Origin: Halobacteriales archaeon QH_10_70_21
GTDB taxonomy: Archaea > Halobacteriota > Halobacteria > Halobacteriales > Haloarculaceae
Direction of reading: 5' to 3'
DNA length: 5,991 nt
Assembly: GCA_003021325.1 (NCBI GenBank)
Contig: PXQM01000051.1
Span: forward strand, 1 to 5,991
Shown here: positions 1 to 5,376 of the stretch, piece by piece
Layout: every line of letters begins with the position of its first letter
Position numbering within the stretch: the stretch's first letter is position 1
Notes under the pieces: model-generated
What the model saw: the letters and a program-made list of their open reading frames with translations, nothing else
Databases searched by the model: none
Told to the model about the DNA's origin: nothing
Position numbers and translations under genes: made by a program

Positions 1-140
1 GCGAGAATCACTCCGACGAACACGAAAAGCCCCGCGCCGACGCCGACGAACTCGCCCTCCATCACCACCCCGGCGACCCCGACGGCCGTGCCGAGGGCGA
101 CGAGGACCAGCCAGACGGCGCCGAGCTGGCGCCGGCGGCG
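1..140 (-). other. Out-of-frame continuation of the rhomboid gene (or start of an overlapping membrane-protein gene), cut by the window edge
   Basis: In the minus-strand frame whose codons include 62-60, an open stretch encodes an Arg-rich turn (RRRQLG), a hydrophobic helix (AVWLVLVALGTAVGVAGVV), a short polar link (MEGEF) and a second hydrophobic helix (VGVGAGLFVFVGVILA) that runs out at position 1. It has no stop codon and G/C at nearly every third position. Joining it after Ala310 of the rhomboid frame needs only one extra base in the GC-rich run at about 130-146, and gives a natural alternation of helix, positive loop and helix. The alternative is a separate gene starting at the ATG at 62-60, overlapping the rhomboid TGA as TGATG. 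That would not explain the coding-like helix upstream of this ATG, so I favour the frameshift. I do not recognise a domain in this tail. Confidence 0.6.
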
Positions 141-1063
141 GCCGCCACCAGGACCGAGAGCACCGATACGAGCGCGACGCCCGCACCCCGGTAGAGGATG
201 AGCGTCTCGTCCTCGAACCACACCAGCAGCCACAGCGCCTGGACGGTCCCGAGCAGGAAGGTGCCGAAGAACACCCGGCCGAGGGCGGGCCGTCGCCCCC
301 GGTGCCGCAGCAGCAGCCCGCCGGCGACGACGCCCAGCAGGAACCCGAGCATGTGCGCCTGGAAGGCGATGGAGGCCCACGGCGGCGGCGAGGGCGCGCC
401 GGACTCGACGGTCGCCCGGACGACCGGCTCGGTCAGGGCCGTGTAGACCGTCCGGACCGCGCTGGAGGCGACCAGCGCCACGAGCGTCGTGACCGGGTAG
501 TTCACGACGGCAAAGCCCGCGATGGCGAAGACGGCGCCGGAGAAGCCCAGCCCCGGCCCGAACGAGAGCGCCGCGGTCACGAACGCCGCAAGCAGCAGGA
601 CCGCCGGGAAGACGACCAGCGCCCGGACGGCCGGCTGCCCGAGGAGGCCGCCAGAGCCGCCGCGCCGGCGTTCGAGCCGCTCCCTGCCGCCGGACGCCGG
701 CGGATAGTGCCCCCAGGCGTACTCGACGATTGGTGCGAACGCCAGCGTCCCAGTCATGTTGCCCACGATGTGACCGGCCGAGCCGTGGGCGATGCCGGCG
801 GTCAGGATGCCGGTCGGGTAGAAGTACGACCACGTGACGAACGGGTAGACGACCGGCGACTCCCAGTGCTCGAGGCCGCTCTGGGCGAACAGGTAGAAGC
901 CGACGACGACGGCCACGGTGACGAGCGTCCCCCACGGAACCCCGAGGACGAACCGGTCCGCAAGCCGAGCGCGCCAGCGGCCACGCCCCTCGTAGTACCA
1001 GACGACCGCGAACGCGAAGACCAGGGCGGCAACCAGGCCGACCCGCGTTGGCGTGTGCAGCAT
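62..1063 (-). CDS. Rhomboid family intramembrane serine protease (C-terminus apparently frameshifted)
   Basis: A polytopic membrane protease that would cleave transmembrane segments of other membrane proteins inside the lipid bilayer. The 333-residue frame has hydrophobic segments near residues 8-24, 41-62, 85-116, 148-168, 171-200, 231-252, 264-283 and 288-310. Rhomboid hallmarks are all present: HxxxxHxxxN at H93, H98 and N102 followed by Met; the nucleophile motif GFSG with Ser175; and the catalytic His237 in AHMLGFLLG (AHxxGxxxG). A polar Gly/Arg-rich loop lies at about 121-145. The ATG at 1061-1063 is chosen because a TATA-like box sits about 30 bases upstream, as for a leaderless transcript. 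The last 23 residues (311-333) are Ser/Pro/Gly-rich and unlike a membrane protein, while another frame over the same bases encodes a transmembrane helix, so a frameshift near 130-146 is likely. The family call is secure; the true C-terminus is not. The physiological substrate is unknown. Confidence 0.9.
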   Translation of the reverse strand: MLHTPTRVGLVAALVFAFAVVWYYEGRGRWRARLADRFVLGVPWGTLVTVAVVVGFYLFAQSGLEHWESPVVYPFVTWSYFYPTGILTAGIAHGSAGHIVGNMTGTLAFAPIVEYAWGHYPPASGGRERLERRRGGSGGLLGQPAVRALVVFPAVLLLAAFVTAALSFGPGLGFSGAVFAIAGFAVVNYPVTTLVALVASSAVRTVYTALTEPVVRATVESGAPSPPPWASIAFQAHMLGFLLGVVAGGLLLRHRGRRPALGRVFFGTFLLGTVQALWLLVWFEDETLILYRGAGVALVSVLSVLVAAAAGASSAPSGWSSSPSARPSGSPGW

Positions 1064-1087
1064 CGATGTCGGGTTCGGGCGCCCCCG

Positions 1088-1097
1088 TCAAATATCC
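1088..1097 (-). promoter_or_regulatory. TATA-like promoter element of the rhomboid gene
   Basis: On the minus strand the sequence reads ggatatttga, an archaeal TATA-like box centred about 30 bases before the ATG at 1063. The distance fits a transcript that begins at or just before the start codon. No Shine-Dalgarno sequence is seen between box and start. Confidence 0.5.
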
Positions 1098-1232
1098 GTC
1101 TCCATCGACACGACCACTGCGGGTCGGCACCCGCGATACCCGCCTGCCCCGAATCGGCGAACCGACCCGATTTTTCCGTCTTGTTCGATTCTACTCCTAT
1201 TTCTACCCGTTCTGTTTTCCGTTTATCCATCA

Positions 1233-1240
1233 GCTTATAT
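1233..1240 (+). promoter_or_regulatory. TATA box of the TrkA-N gene
   Basis: The bases gcttatat lie about 26 bases before the ATG at 1263, the usual haloarchaeal box-A distance for a leaderless mRNA. The surrounding 1164-1240 stretch is distinctly T-rich compared with the genes on both sides. This element also argues against the longer upstream start codons in the same frame, which would place it inside the coding region. Confidence 0.65.
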
Positions 1241-1262
1241 CCACTCGTGCACAGACAGCCGC

Positions 1263-1718
1263 ATGGATACCGAGAAAAGCCGGAGCGCGATACTCGTCGG
1301 CGGCGGCCGCGTCGGCCGTCGGGTCGGCCGCCAGCTCGCCGAGACGGGCTACGCGGTCACGATAATCGAACAGGACGAGGCGAAGGCCGAGCGGATTCCC
1401 GACCCACTGATGAGCCAGGTGCTCGTCGCCAACGGGCGCGACGAAGACGTCATCCGCGAGGTCGACCCCTCGACGGCCGACGTCGTCGCCGCGCTGACGA
1501 ACGACACGGCGACGAACCTGGCGGTCTGCGAACTCGCGTCCGAGCTCGCACCGGAGGTGAGAACCCTCCTCCGCATCAGCGAGGACGGCGAGCAGGACTA
1601 CGCCTACCTCGAGCACGTCGACAACGTCGTCTATCCCGCAGCGGCGGGCGCGTCGGTCGCCGTCGCACAGATCCGCGACGCCGAGTCCGAACGCGTGGCG
1701 CACTCGGGAGTGCTCTGA
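1263..1718 (+). CDS. Stand-alone TrkA-N / RCK-N domain NAD(P)-binding protein
   Basis: A 151-residue cytosolic protein made of one Rossmann-fold TrkA N-terminal (RCK-N) domain. Strand 1 and the glycine motif are at residues 9-18 (AILVGGGRVG; G13, G15, G18), followed by helix RRVGRQLAETG and strand 2 ending in the acidic Glu36 expected to bind the adenosine ribose of NAD(H). The segment ALTNDTATNLAVCELA (77-92) matches the conserved TrkA-N pattern in which a nucleotide-proximal strand leads into a helix. Full TrkA and RCK subunits add a C-terminal TrkA-C ligand domain, and here none follows, so the protein probably works as a partner of a K+ transporter or channel, or as a redox/nucleotide sensor. 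No transporter gene is adjacent. The start at 1263 is supported by a TATA box 26 bases upstream and by the N-terminus beginning just before strand 1. Longer frames to 1053 encode promoter-like sequence. The specific role is inferred; the fold is clear. Confidence 0.85.
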   Translation: MDTEKSRSAILVGGGRVGRRVGRQLAETGYAVTIIEQDEAKAERIPDPLMSQVLVANGRDEDVIREVDPSTADVVAALTNDTATNLAVCELASELAPEVRTLLRISEDGEQDYAYLEHVDNVVYPAAAGASVAVAQIRDAESERVAHSGVL

Positions 1719-1724
1719 CGGCCG

Positions 1725-3227
1725 TCAGGGCTCGTAGACGACCTCGCCGTCGACGACGGTCATCGCCACGTCGACATCGGCGATGGCGTCGTCGTCGACG
1801 GCCCACGGCGAGTCGGCGAGGACGACGAGGTCGGCGCGCTTGCCGGGTTCGACGGTCCCGAACCGGTCCTCGGCGTGGCCCGCGTAGGCCGCCCCCGACG
1901 TGTAGGCCCGCAGCGCCTCGGTGACGCCGAGCCGCTGGCCGGGCGCCGGCGCCGTGACCGTCTGCTGGACGCCGTACAGCGGGTCCAGCGGCATGCAGTC
2001 GCTGCCGAACGCCAGCGGCACGCCCGCCCTGAGGACGTCCGAGAAGCGGTTCGAGGCTTCGGTCCGCGCTGAGCCGAGCCGCGTCTCGTAGAGCCCGCCC
2101 TCGCGCGCCCACCGCAGGAAGTTCGGCTGCATCGAGGCGACCGCGCCGAAGTCCGCCAGGTCGCGGTCCGACGGCAACAGCTCGACGTGCTCGATGCGGT
2201 GGCGACCCTCGTCCGGCAGCGCGTCGAGCGCCTCGCCGACCGCCGCGTCGCCGAGGGCGTGGACCGCCAGCTGCAGCCCCAGGGCCTCGACCCGGTCTGC
2301 GACCTCCGCCAGTTCGGCCGGCGGGACGACCCACTCGCCGGTCCCCTCCCGGTCGGCGTATGGCGCCGAGAGCTTCGCCGTCCCGGCGCCGAGCGAGCCG
2401 TCCGTGTAGGTCTTGATGCCGCCCACCTCGACGTACTCGCCGCCGTGGTTGGTGGTCAGGCCGGTCTCCTCGAGCGCGTCGAGGTGGTCCGTCCAGTAGT
2501 AGAGCCGGACCCGCAGGTCCAGCTCGTCGGCCACCGCGAGCTCGCGGTAGGCCGCCGGCGCGTCCGAGCGACGTACCATGTCGTGGACGCCCGTCACGCC
2601 GCGCTCGTGGGCGAAATCGCGGGCCGCAGCGACGAGCTCCCTCGTCTCCTCGCGGCCCGGTGCCGTCTCCATCCGCAGGAACTCCGCGGCGTCCTCCGTG
2701 ACCACGCCCGTCGGCTCGCCGTCCTCGCTGGCGATTCCGTCGTCGGGGAGCTCCTCGCCGTACCGCTCGAGGACGACGGAGTTGACCGACGCCGTGTGCA
2801 GGTCCTCGCGGAAGGCGACGACGGGCAGCTCCGTCGACACCGCGTCCAGCTCCTCGCGCGTGAGGTACTCCCCGGCCGGCCACGTCGACTCGTCGTAGCC
2901 GTAGCCGAGAATCCACTCGTCGCCGGGCGCGGCCGCGAGCCGCTCCAGGGCCGCCTCGCTGTCCGCCGCCGCCCCCAGGTCGGCGTGGACGAGCCGCTGT
3001 CCGACCACCTCCATGTGCGTGTGGGCGTCGATGAACCCCGGCAGGAGGACGCCGCCACCGCAGTCGACGACGTCGGTCTCGGTGCCGACGAGGAAGTCGA
3101 CCTCGTACTCGGAGTCGACCCGGACGATGCGACCGTCGCGGACGGCGACCGCCTCGTGGGTCTCGTCGGGGTCGGCGAGCGTGTGTACCTCCGCGTTCGT
3201 GAAGACGCGGTCGGCCGCTGCTGTCAT
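1725..3227 (-). CDS. Amidohydrolase family protein (YtcJ-like, Amidohydro_3)
   Basis: A 500-residue cytosolic metal-dependent hydrolase of the amidohydrolase superfamily, closest in pattern to YtcJ/AepA-type and N-substituted formamide deformylase-like proteins. A small beta-sandwich part (residues 1-65 and the last 50 or so) flanks a TIM barrel. Metal-site and signature motifs appear in order: GFIDAHTH with H69 and H71; GGIKTYTDGSLG with K272; AVHALGD with H323; HRIEH with H347; and GSDCMPLDPLYG with D410. The C-terminal signature GTVEPGKRADLVVL (457-470) is the typical return to the sandwich domain. The length fits the family, which usually runs to about 500-550 residues. The ATG at 3227 is chosen because it falls directly before the first beta-strand (DRVFTNAEVHTL). 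An upstream frame to 3434 would cross AT-rich promoter sequence. The substrate cannot be told from sequence; amide, formamide or imide hydrolysis are the usual options. It converges on the TrkA-N gene with 6 bases between stop codons. Confidence 0.88.
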   Translation of the reverse strand: MTAAADRVFTNAEVHTLADPDETHEAVAVRDGRIVRVDSEYEVDFLVGTETDVVDCGGGVLLPGFIDAHTHMEVVGQRLVHADLGAAADSEAALERLAAAPGDEWILGYGYDESTWPAGEYLTREELDAVSTELPVVAFREDLHTASVNSVVLERYGEELPDDGIASEDGEPTGVVTEDAAEFLRMETAPGREETRELVAAARDFAHERGVTGVHDMVRRSDAPAAYRELAVADELDLRVRLYYWTDHLDALEETGLTTNHGGEYVEVGGIKTYTDGSLGAGTAKLSAPYADREGTGEWVVPPAELAEVADRVEALGLQLAVHALGDAAVGEALDALPDEGRHRIEHVELLPSDRDLADFGAVASMQPNFLRWAREGGLYETRLGSARTEASNRFSDVLRAGVPLAFGSDCMPLDPLYGVQQTVTAPAPGQRLGVTEALRAYTSGAAYAGHAEDRFGTVEPGKRADLVVLADSPWAVDDDAIADVDVAMTVVDGEVVYEP

Positions 3228-3250
3228 GCCGGGAACGCGGGGGCCGACGC

Positions 3251-3260
3251 TCTTGAAACC
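3251..3260 (-). promoter_or_regulatory. Weak TATA-like element of the amidohydrolase gene
   Basis: On the minus strand the bases ggtttcaaga are centred about 29 bases before the ATG at 3227, the right place for a leaderless promoter, but the match to an archaeal TATA box is poor. A stronger AT-rich element at 3316-3326 could instead serve this gene with a leader of about 60 bases. Confidence 0.3.
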
Positions 3261-3315
3261 TCGTGGGAGAACGACGGCGGGAGGACCGCGACACACTTGG
3301 TGAGTCGATACCAGA

Positions 3316-3326
3316 TTTTTAAATAG
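3316..3326. promoter_or_regulatory. Near-palindromic TATA-like element in the divergent region
   Basis: The bases tttttaaatag contain TTTAAA, which reads as a TATA box on either strand. It lies about 90 bases from the amidohydrolase start and about 100 bases from the fasciclin start, so it may be a distal promoter for either gene or a regulator site. Orientation cannot be decided from the sequence. Confidence 0.4.
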
Positions 3327-3346
3327 TAGCGCATCTCCGGAACAAG

Positions 3347-3357
3347 CTTTATATACA
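3347..3357 (+). promoter_or_regulatory. TATA box of the fasciclin gene
   Basis: The bases ctttatataca form one of the clearest TATA boxes in the window, preceded by the purine-rich ggaacaag, which resembles a TFB recognition element. Transcription would start near 3380, giving a leader of about 40 bases before the ATG at 3422. A GAGG at 3405-3408 is a weak Shine-Dalgarno candidate, 13 bases before that ATG. Confidence 0.6.
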
Positions 3358-3421
3358 ATACCCAACTCGTTGGCCAGTCGCTCATACGGGTGCGGACGGA
3401 TCACGAGGCGTGGTTCGACGA

Positions 3422-3946
3422 ATGGAACGGACACGACGAACGGTACTCAGGACCGTCGGTGGCGGAAGCGCAGCCCTGCTGGCCGGCACAGCCGGAACGG
3501 CCGCAGCGAACGGACGGCGACAGGGAGCCAGCGGCGACGCCACCATCGTCGACATCGCCGCGGGCGACCCCCAGTCCCGATTCGATACGCTGGTGGCCGC
3601 GCTCCAGGAAACGGGACTGGACGAGGTTCTGGCCAGCGAGGACGACCAGTACACGGTGTTCGCGCCGACCGACGACGCGTTCGCAGCGTTGCTCAAGCAA
3701 CTGGGAATCTCGGCCGGGGCGCTGCTCGCCAGGGACGACCTGGCGAACATCCTCTTGTACCACGTGACCGAGGGGCGACGATACGCGTCCTCGGTCGTCA
3801 ACCCGGGCGACATCGAGATGCTGAACGGCGGCTCGGTCACGACCGACGGCACCACCCTCAACGGCGGCCAGGCCGGAATCGTCGCGACGGACATCGAGGC
3901 GTCCAACGGCGTCGTCCACGTCATCGACGGCGTCCTCCTCCCGTAG
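3422..3946 (+). CDS. Tat-exported fasciclin (FAS1) domain protein
   Basis: A 174-residue exported protein with a single FAS1 domain, a fold found in cell-surface and secreted adhesion proteins. The N-terminus is a twin-arginine (Tat) signal: T4-R5-R6-T7-V8-L9-R10, then a hydrophobic Gly/Ala-rich stretch to about residue 28 ending in AAA, a plausible signal peptidase site. There is no lipobox Cys, so the mature protein is probably released or held at the surface by other means. The FAS1 domain spans about 41-174. It shows the H1 box YTVFAPTDDAF (77-87), the central LLYHV with the conserved Tyr-His pair (113-114), and the H2 box VVHVIDGVLLP at the very end. The protein therefore ends exactly at the domain boundary. 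A GTG at 3410 would add four residues (MVRR) and cannot be excluded; the ATG is preferred because it gives a standard Tat n-region. The exact role is unknown. Confidence 0.9.
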   Translation: MERTRRTVLRTVGGGSAALLAGTAGTAAANGRRQGASGDATIVDIAAGDPQSRFDTLVAALQETGLDEVLASEDDQYTVFAPTDDAFAALLKQLGISAGALLARDDLANILLYHVTEGRRYASSVVNPGDIEMLNGGSVTTDGTTLNGGQAGIVATDIEASNGVVHVIDGVLLP

Positions 3947-3973
3947 AGCCGTGCCGTGGGGGGTCGGACGGGG

Positions 3974-3982
3974 CTTTTATTT
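3974..3982 (+). promoter_or_regulatory. TATA-like element upstream of hmgA (could also be a T-rich terminator of the fasciclin gene)
   Basis: The bases cttttattt stand out in a GC-rich gap of 98 bases between the fasciclin stop and the hmgA start. As a promoter, transcription would begin near 4005 with a leader of about 40 bases that lacks a Shine-Dalgarno sequence (it contains CCTCC, the complement, at 4036-4040). As a terminator, the T-rich tract lies 28 bases after the upstream stop codon. Both uses may hold. Confidence 0.45.
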
Positions 3983-4044
3983 GACCTGAACCGGCGAGCA
4001 GCCGCTCCCGCAACCGTTAGGTTCCCGCCGGGCAACCTCCGGGT

Positions 4045-5256
4045 ATGACCGACGCCGCCGACCTCCGCGACCGCGTCCGGGACGGCGAGTTGCGCCTGCA
4101 CGAACTCGAGGGGCACGCCGACGCCGACGTCGCCGCCGAGGCCCGCCGGCTGCTGCTGGCCGGGGAGACCGGCACCGACCTCGAGGCCGTCGGCGCCTAC
4201 GCCTTCGACGCCGCCGACGCCGGGCCGAACATCGAGAACATGCTCGGGGCCGCACAGGTGCCGATGGGCGTCGTGGGACCGCTCCGCGTCGACGGCGGGG
4301 CCATCGACGGAGCGATGTACCTCCCGCTGGCGACGACCGAGGGGGCGCTCGTCGCCTCCGTCAACCGCGGCTGTGCGGCGATCCGGGCGGCCGACGGCGC
4401 CACGGCCCGGGTGCTGAAGAACGCGATGACGCGGGCGCCGGTGTTCCGGGTCGCGGACATCGGCGAGGCCGGCGAGGCGGCCGCCTGGGTCCGCGCCAAC
4501 GTCGAAGAGCTCGCCGCCGCCGCCGAGTCCACCACCGGTCACGGCGAGCTGCGCGACGTGACGCCGTACGTCGTCGGTGACAGCGTCTTCCTGCGGTTCG
4601 CCTACGATACCAAGGACGCGATGGGGATGAACATGGCCACCATCGCGACCGAGGCCGCCTGCGAGGTGGTCGAGACGGAGACGCCCGCCGACCTCGTGGC
4701 GCTGTCGGGGAACCTCTGTTCGGACAAGAAGCCGGCCGCAGTCAACAGCGTCGAGGGCCGGGGACGGACCGTCGCCGCCGACGTCGAGATTCCCCGGGAG
4801 ACCGTCGAGAGCTACTTCAAGACGACACCGGAGGCCATCGTCGAGGCCAACACCCGCAAGAACCTCGTCGGGTCGGCGAAGGCCGGGTCGCTGGGCTTCA
4901 ACGCCCACGCCGCCAACACCGTCGCCGCCGCCTTCCTCGCGACCGGCCAGGACATGGCCCAGGTCGTCGAGGGCGCCAACGCCATCACCACGGCGGAGGT
5001 CCGGGACGACGCCCTGTACGCCAGCATCACGCTCGCGTCGCTCGAAGTGGGAACGGTCGGCGGCGGGACGAAGCTCCCGACGCAGGCCGAATCGCTGGAC
5101 GTCGTCGGCGTCCGTGGCGGCGGTGACCCTGCAGGGAGCAACGCCGACGCACTCGCGGAGGTCATCGCGACCGCCGCCCTGGGCGGCGAACTGTCGCTGC
5201 TCGGCGCGCTCGCCTCCGACAACCTCGCCAGCGCCCACGCGGAACTCGGGCGGTAG
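4045..5256 (+). CDS. hmgA: Hydroxymethylglutaryl-CoA reductase (NADPH), class I
   Basis: Catalyses the two-step NADPH-dependent reduction of HMG-CoA to mevalonate, the committed step towards archaeal isoprenoid ether lipids, carotenoids and quinones. The 403-residue length equals that of the known haloarchaeal enzyme, and it is soluble, lacking the membrane anchor of eukaryotic forms. Motifs visible in order: the substrate-binding signature ENMLGAAQVPMGVVGPL (64-80); TTEG with catalytic Glu99; the nucleotide-binding DAMGMNM (191-197); SGNLCSDKKPAA with catalytic Lys228; GQDMAQ with catalytic Asp303; VGTVGGGTKLPTQ (335-347); and the C-terminal LASAHAELGR with catalytic His398. This arrangement is class I, the statin-sensitive class; haloarchaeal HMG-CoA reductase is the known target of mevinolin-type inhibitors. 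The ATG at 4045 begins the usual haloarchaeal N-terminal helix. It follows the fasciclin gene by 98 bases with its own promoter-like element, so it is probably transcribed separately. All active-site residues are present and the gene appears intact. Confidence 0.98.
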   Translation: MTDAADLRDRVRDGELRLHELEGHADADVAAEARRLLLAGETGTDLEAVGAYAFDAADAGPNIENMLGAAQVPMGVVGPLRVDGGAIDGAMYLPLATTEGALVASVNRGCAAIRAADGATARVLKNAMTRAPVFRVADIGEAGEAAAWVRANVEELAAAAESTTGHGELRDVTPYVVGDSVFLRFAYDTKDAMGMNMATIATEAACEVVETETPADLVALSGNLCSDKKPAAVNSVEGRGRTVAADVEIPRETVESYFKTTPEAIVEANTRKNLVGSAKAGSLGFNAHAANTVAAAFLATGQDMAQVVEGANAITTAEVRDDALYASITLASLEVGTVGGGTKLPTQAESLDVVGVRGGGDPAGSNADALAEVIATAALGGELSLLGALASDNLASAHAELGR

Positions 5257-5280
5257 CAGCGGCGAGCCGAAAACGGGTTG

Positions 5281-5302
5281 TCGGACCGGCGAAACCGTCC
5301 GG
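5281..5302 (+). other. Possible small stem-loop after hmgA
   Basis: CGGAC at 5282-5286 can pair with GTCCG at 5297-5301 across a 10-base loop, and a flanking U-G pair extends the stem to six. It lies 25 bases after the hmgA stop, but no T-run follows, and archaeal terminators do not usually need a hairpin. In such GC-rich DNA a stem of this size is expected by chance. Confidence 0.15.
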
Positions 5303-5376
5303 ACGTGTTCTCGAGGCCGTAGCCGCGGCACCGTGCCGTGGGCGGCCGGGAGCCACCCGTCAGTGGTGCTCCAAGC

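Noticed and set aside
1061..1068. CATCGATG palindrome over the rhomboid start codon
   Set aside because: An 8-base palindrome at a start codon is easily chance, and there is no second copy nearby to suggest a regulator site.
1053..1262. A 70-residue N-terminal extension of the TrkA-N protein
   Set aside because: It would translate the AT-rich promoter region into Ser/Pro/Leu-rich sequence unlike the acidic haloarchaeal style, and a TATA box lies 26 bases before the ATG at 1263.
302..1924. A 540-residue plus-strand open frame across the rhomboid and TrkA-N genes
   Set aside because: It is antisense to a clear rhomboid gene, crosses the AT-rich promoter region, and its translation is Arg/Asp-rich low-complexity sequence typical of shadow frames in GC-rich DNA.
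1576..3294. A 572-residue minus-strand frame overlapping the amidohydrolase
   Set aside because: It is Arg/Gly-rich with no domain pattern, while the overlapping frame has all amidohydrolase metal-site motifs.
3228..3434. A 69-residue N-terminal extension of the amidohydrolase from an upstream start
   Set aside because: The extension covers the TATA-like elements and overlaps the divergent fasciclin gene; the ATG at 3227 directly precedes the first conserved strand.
3949..5341. Repeat of ccgtgccgtggg after the fasciclin gene (about 3949-3960) and after hmgA (about 5330-5341)
   Set aside because: A 12-base match is expected by chance in about 6 kb of such GC-rich sequence, and the flanks do not match.
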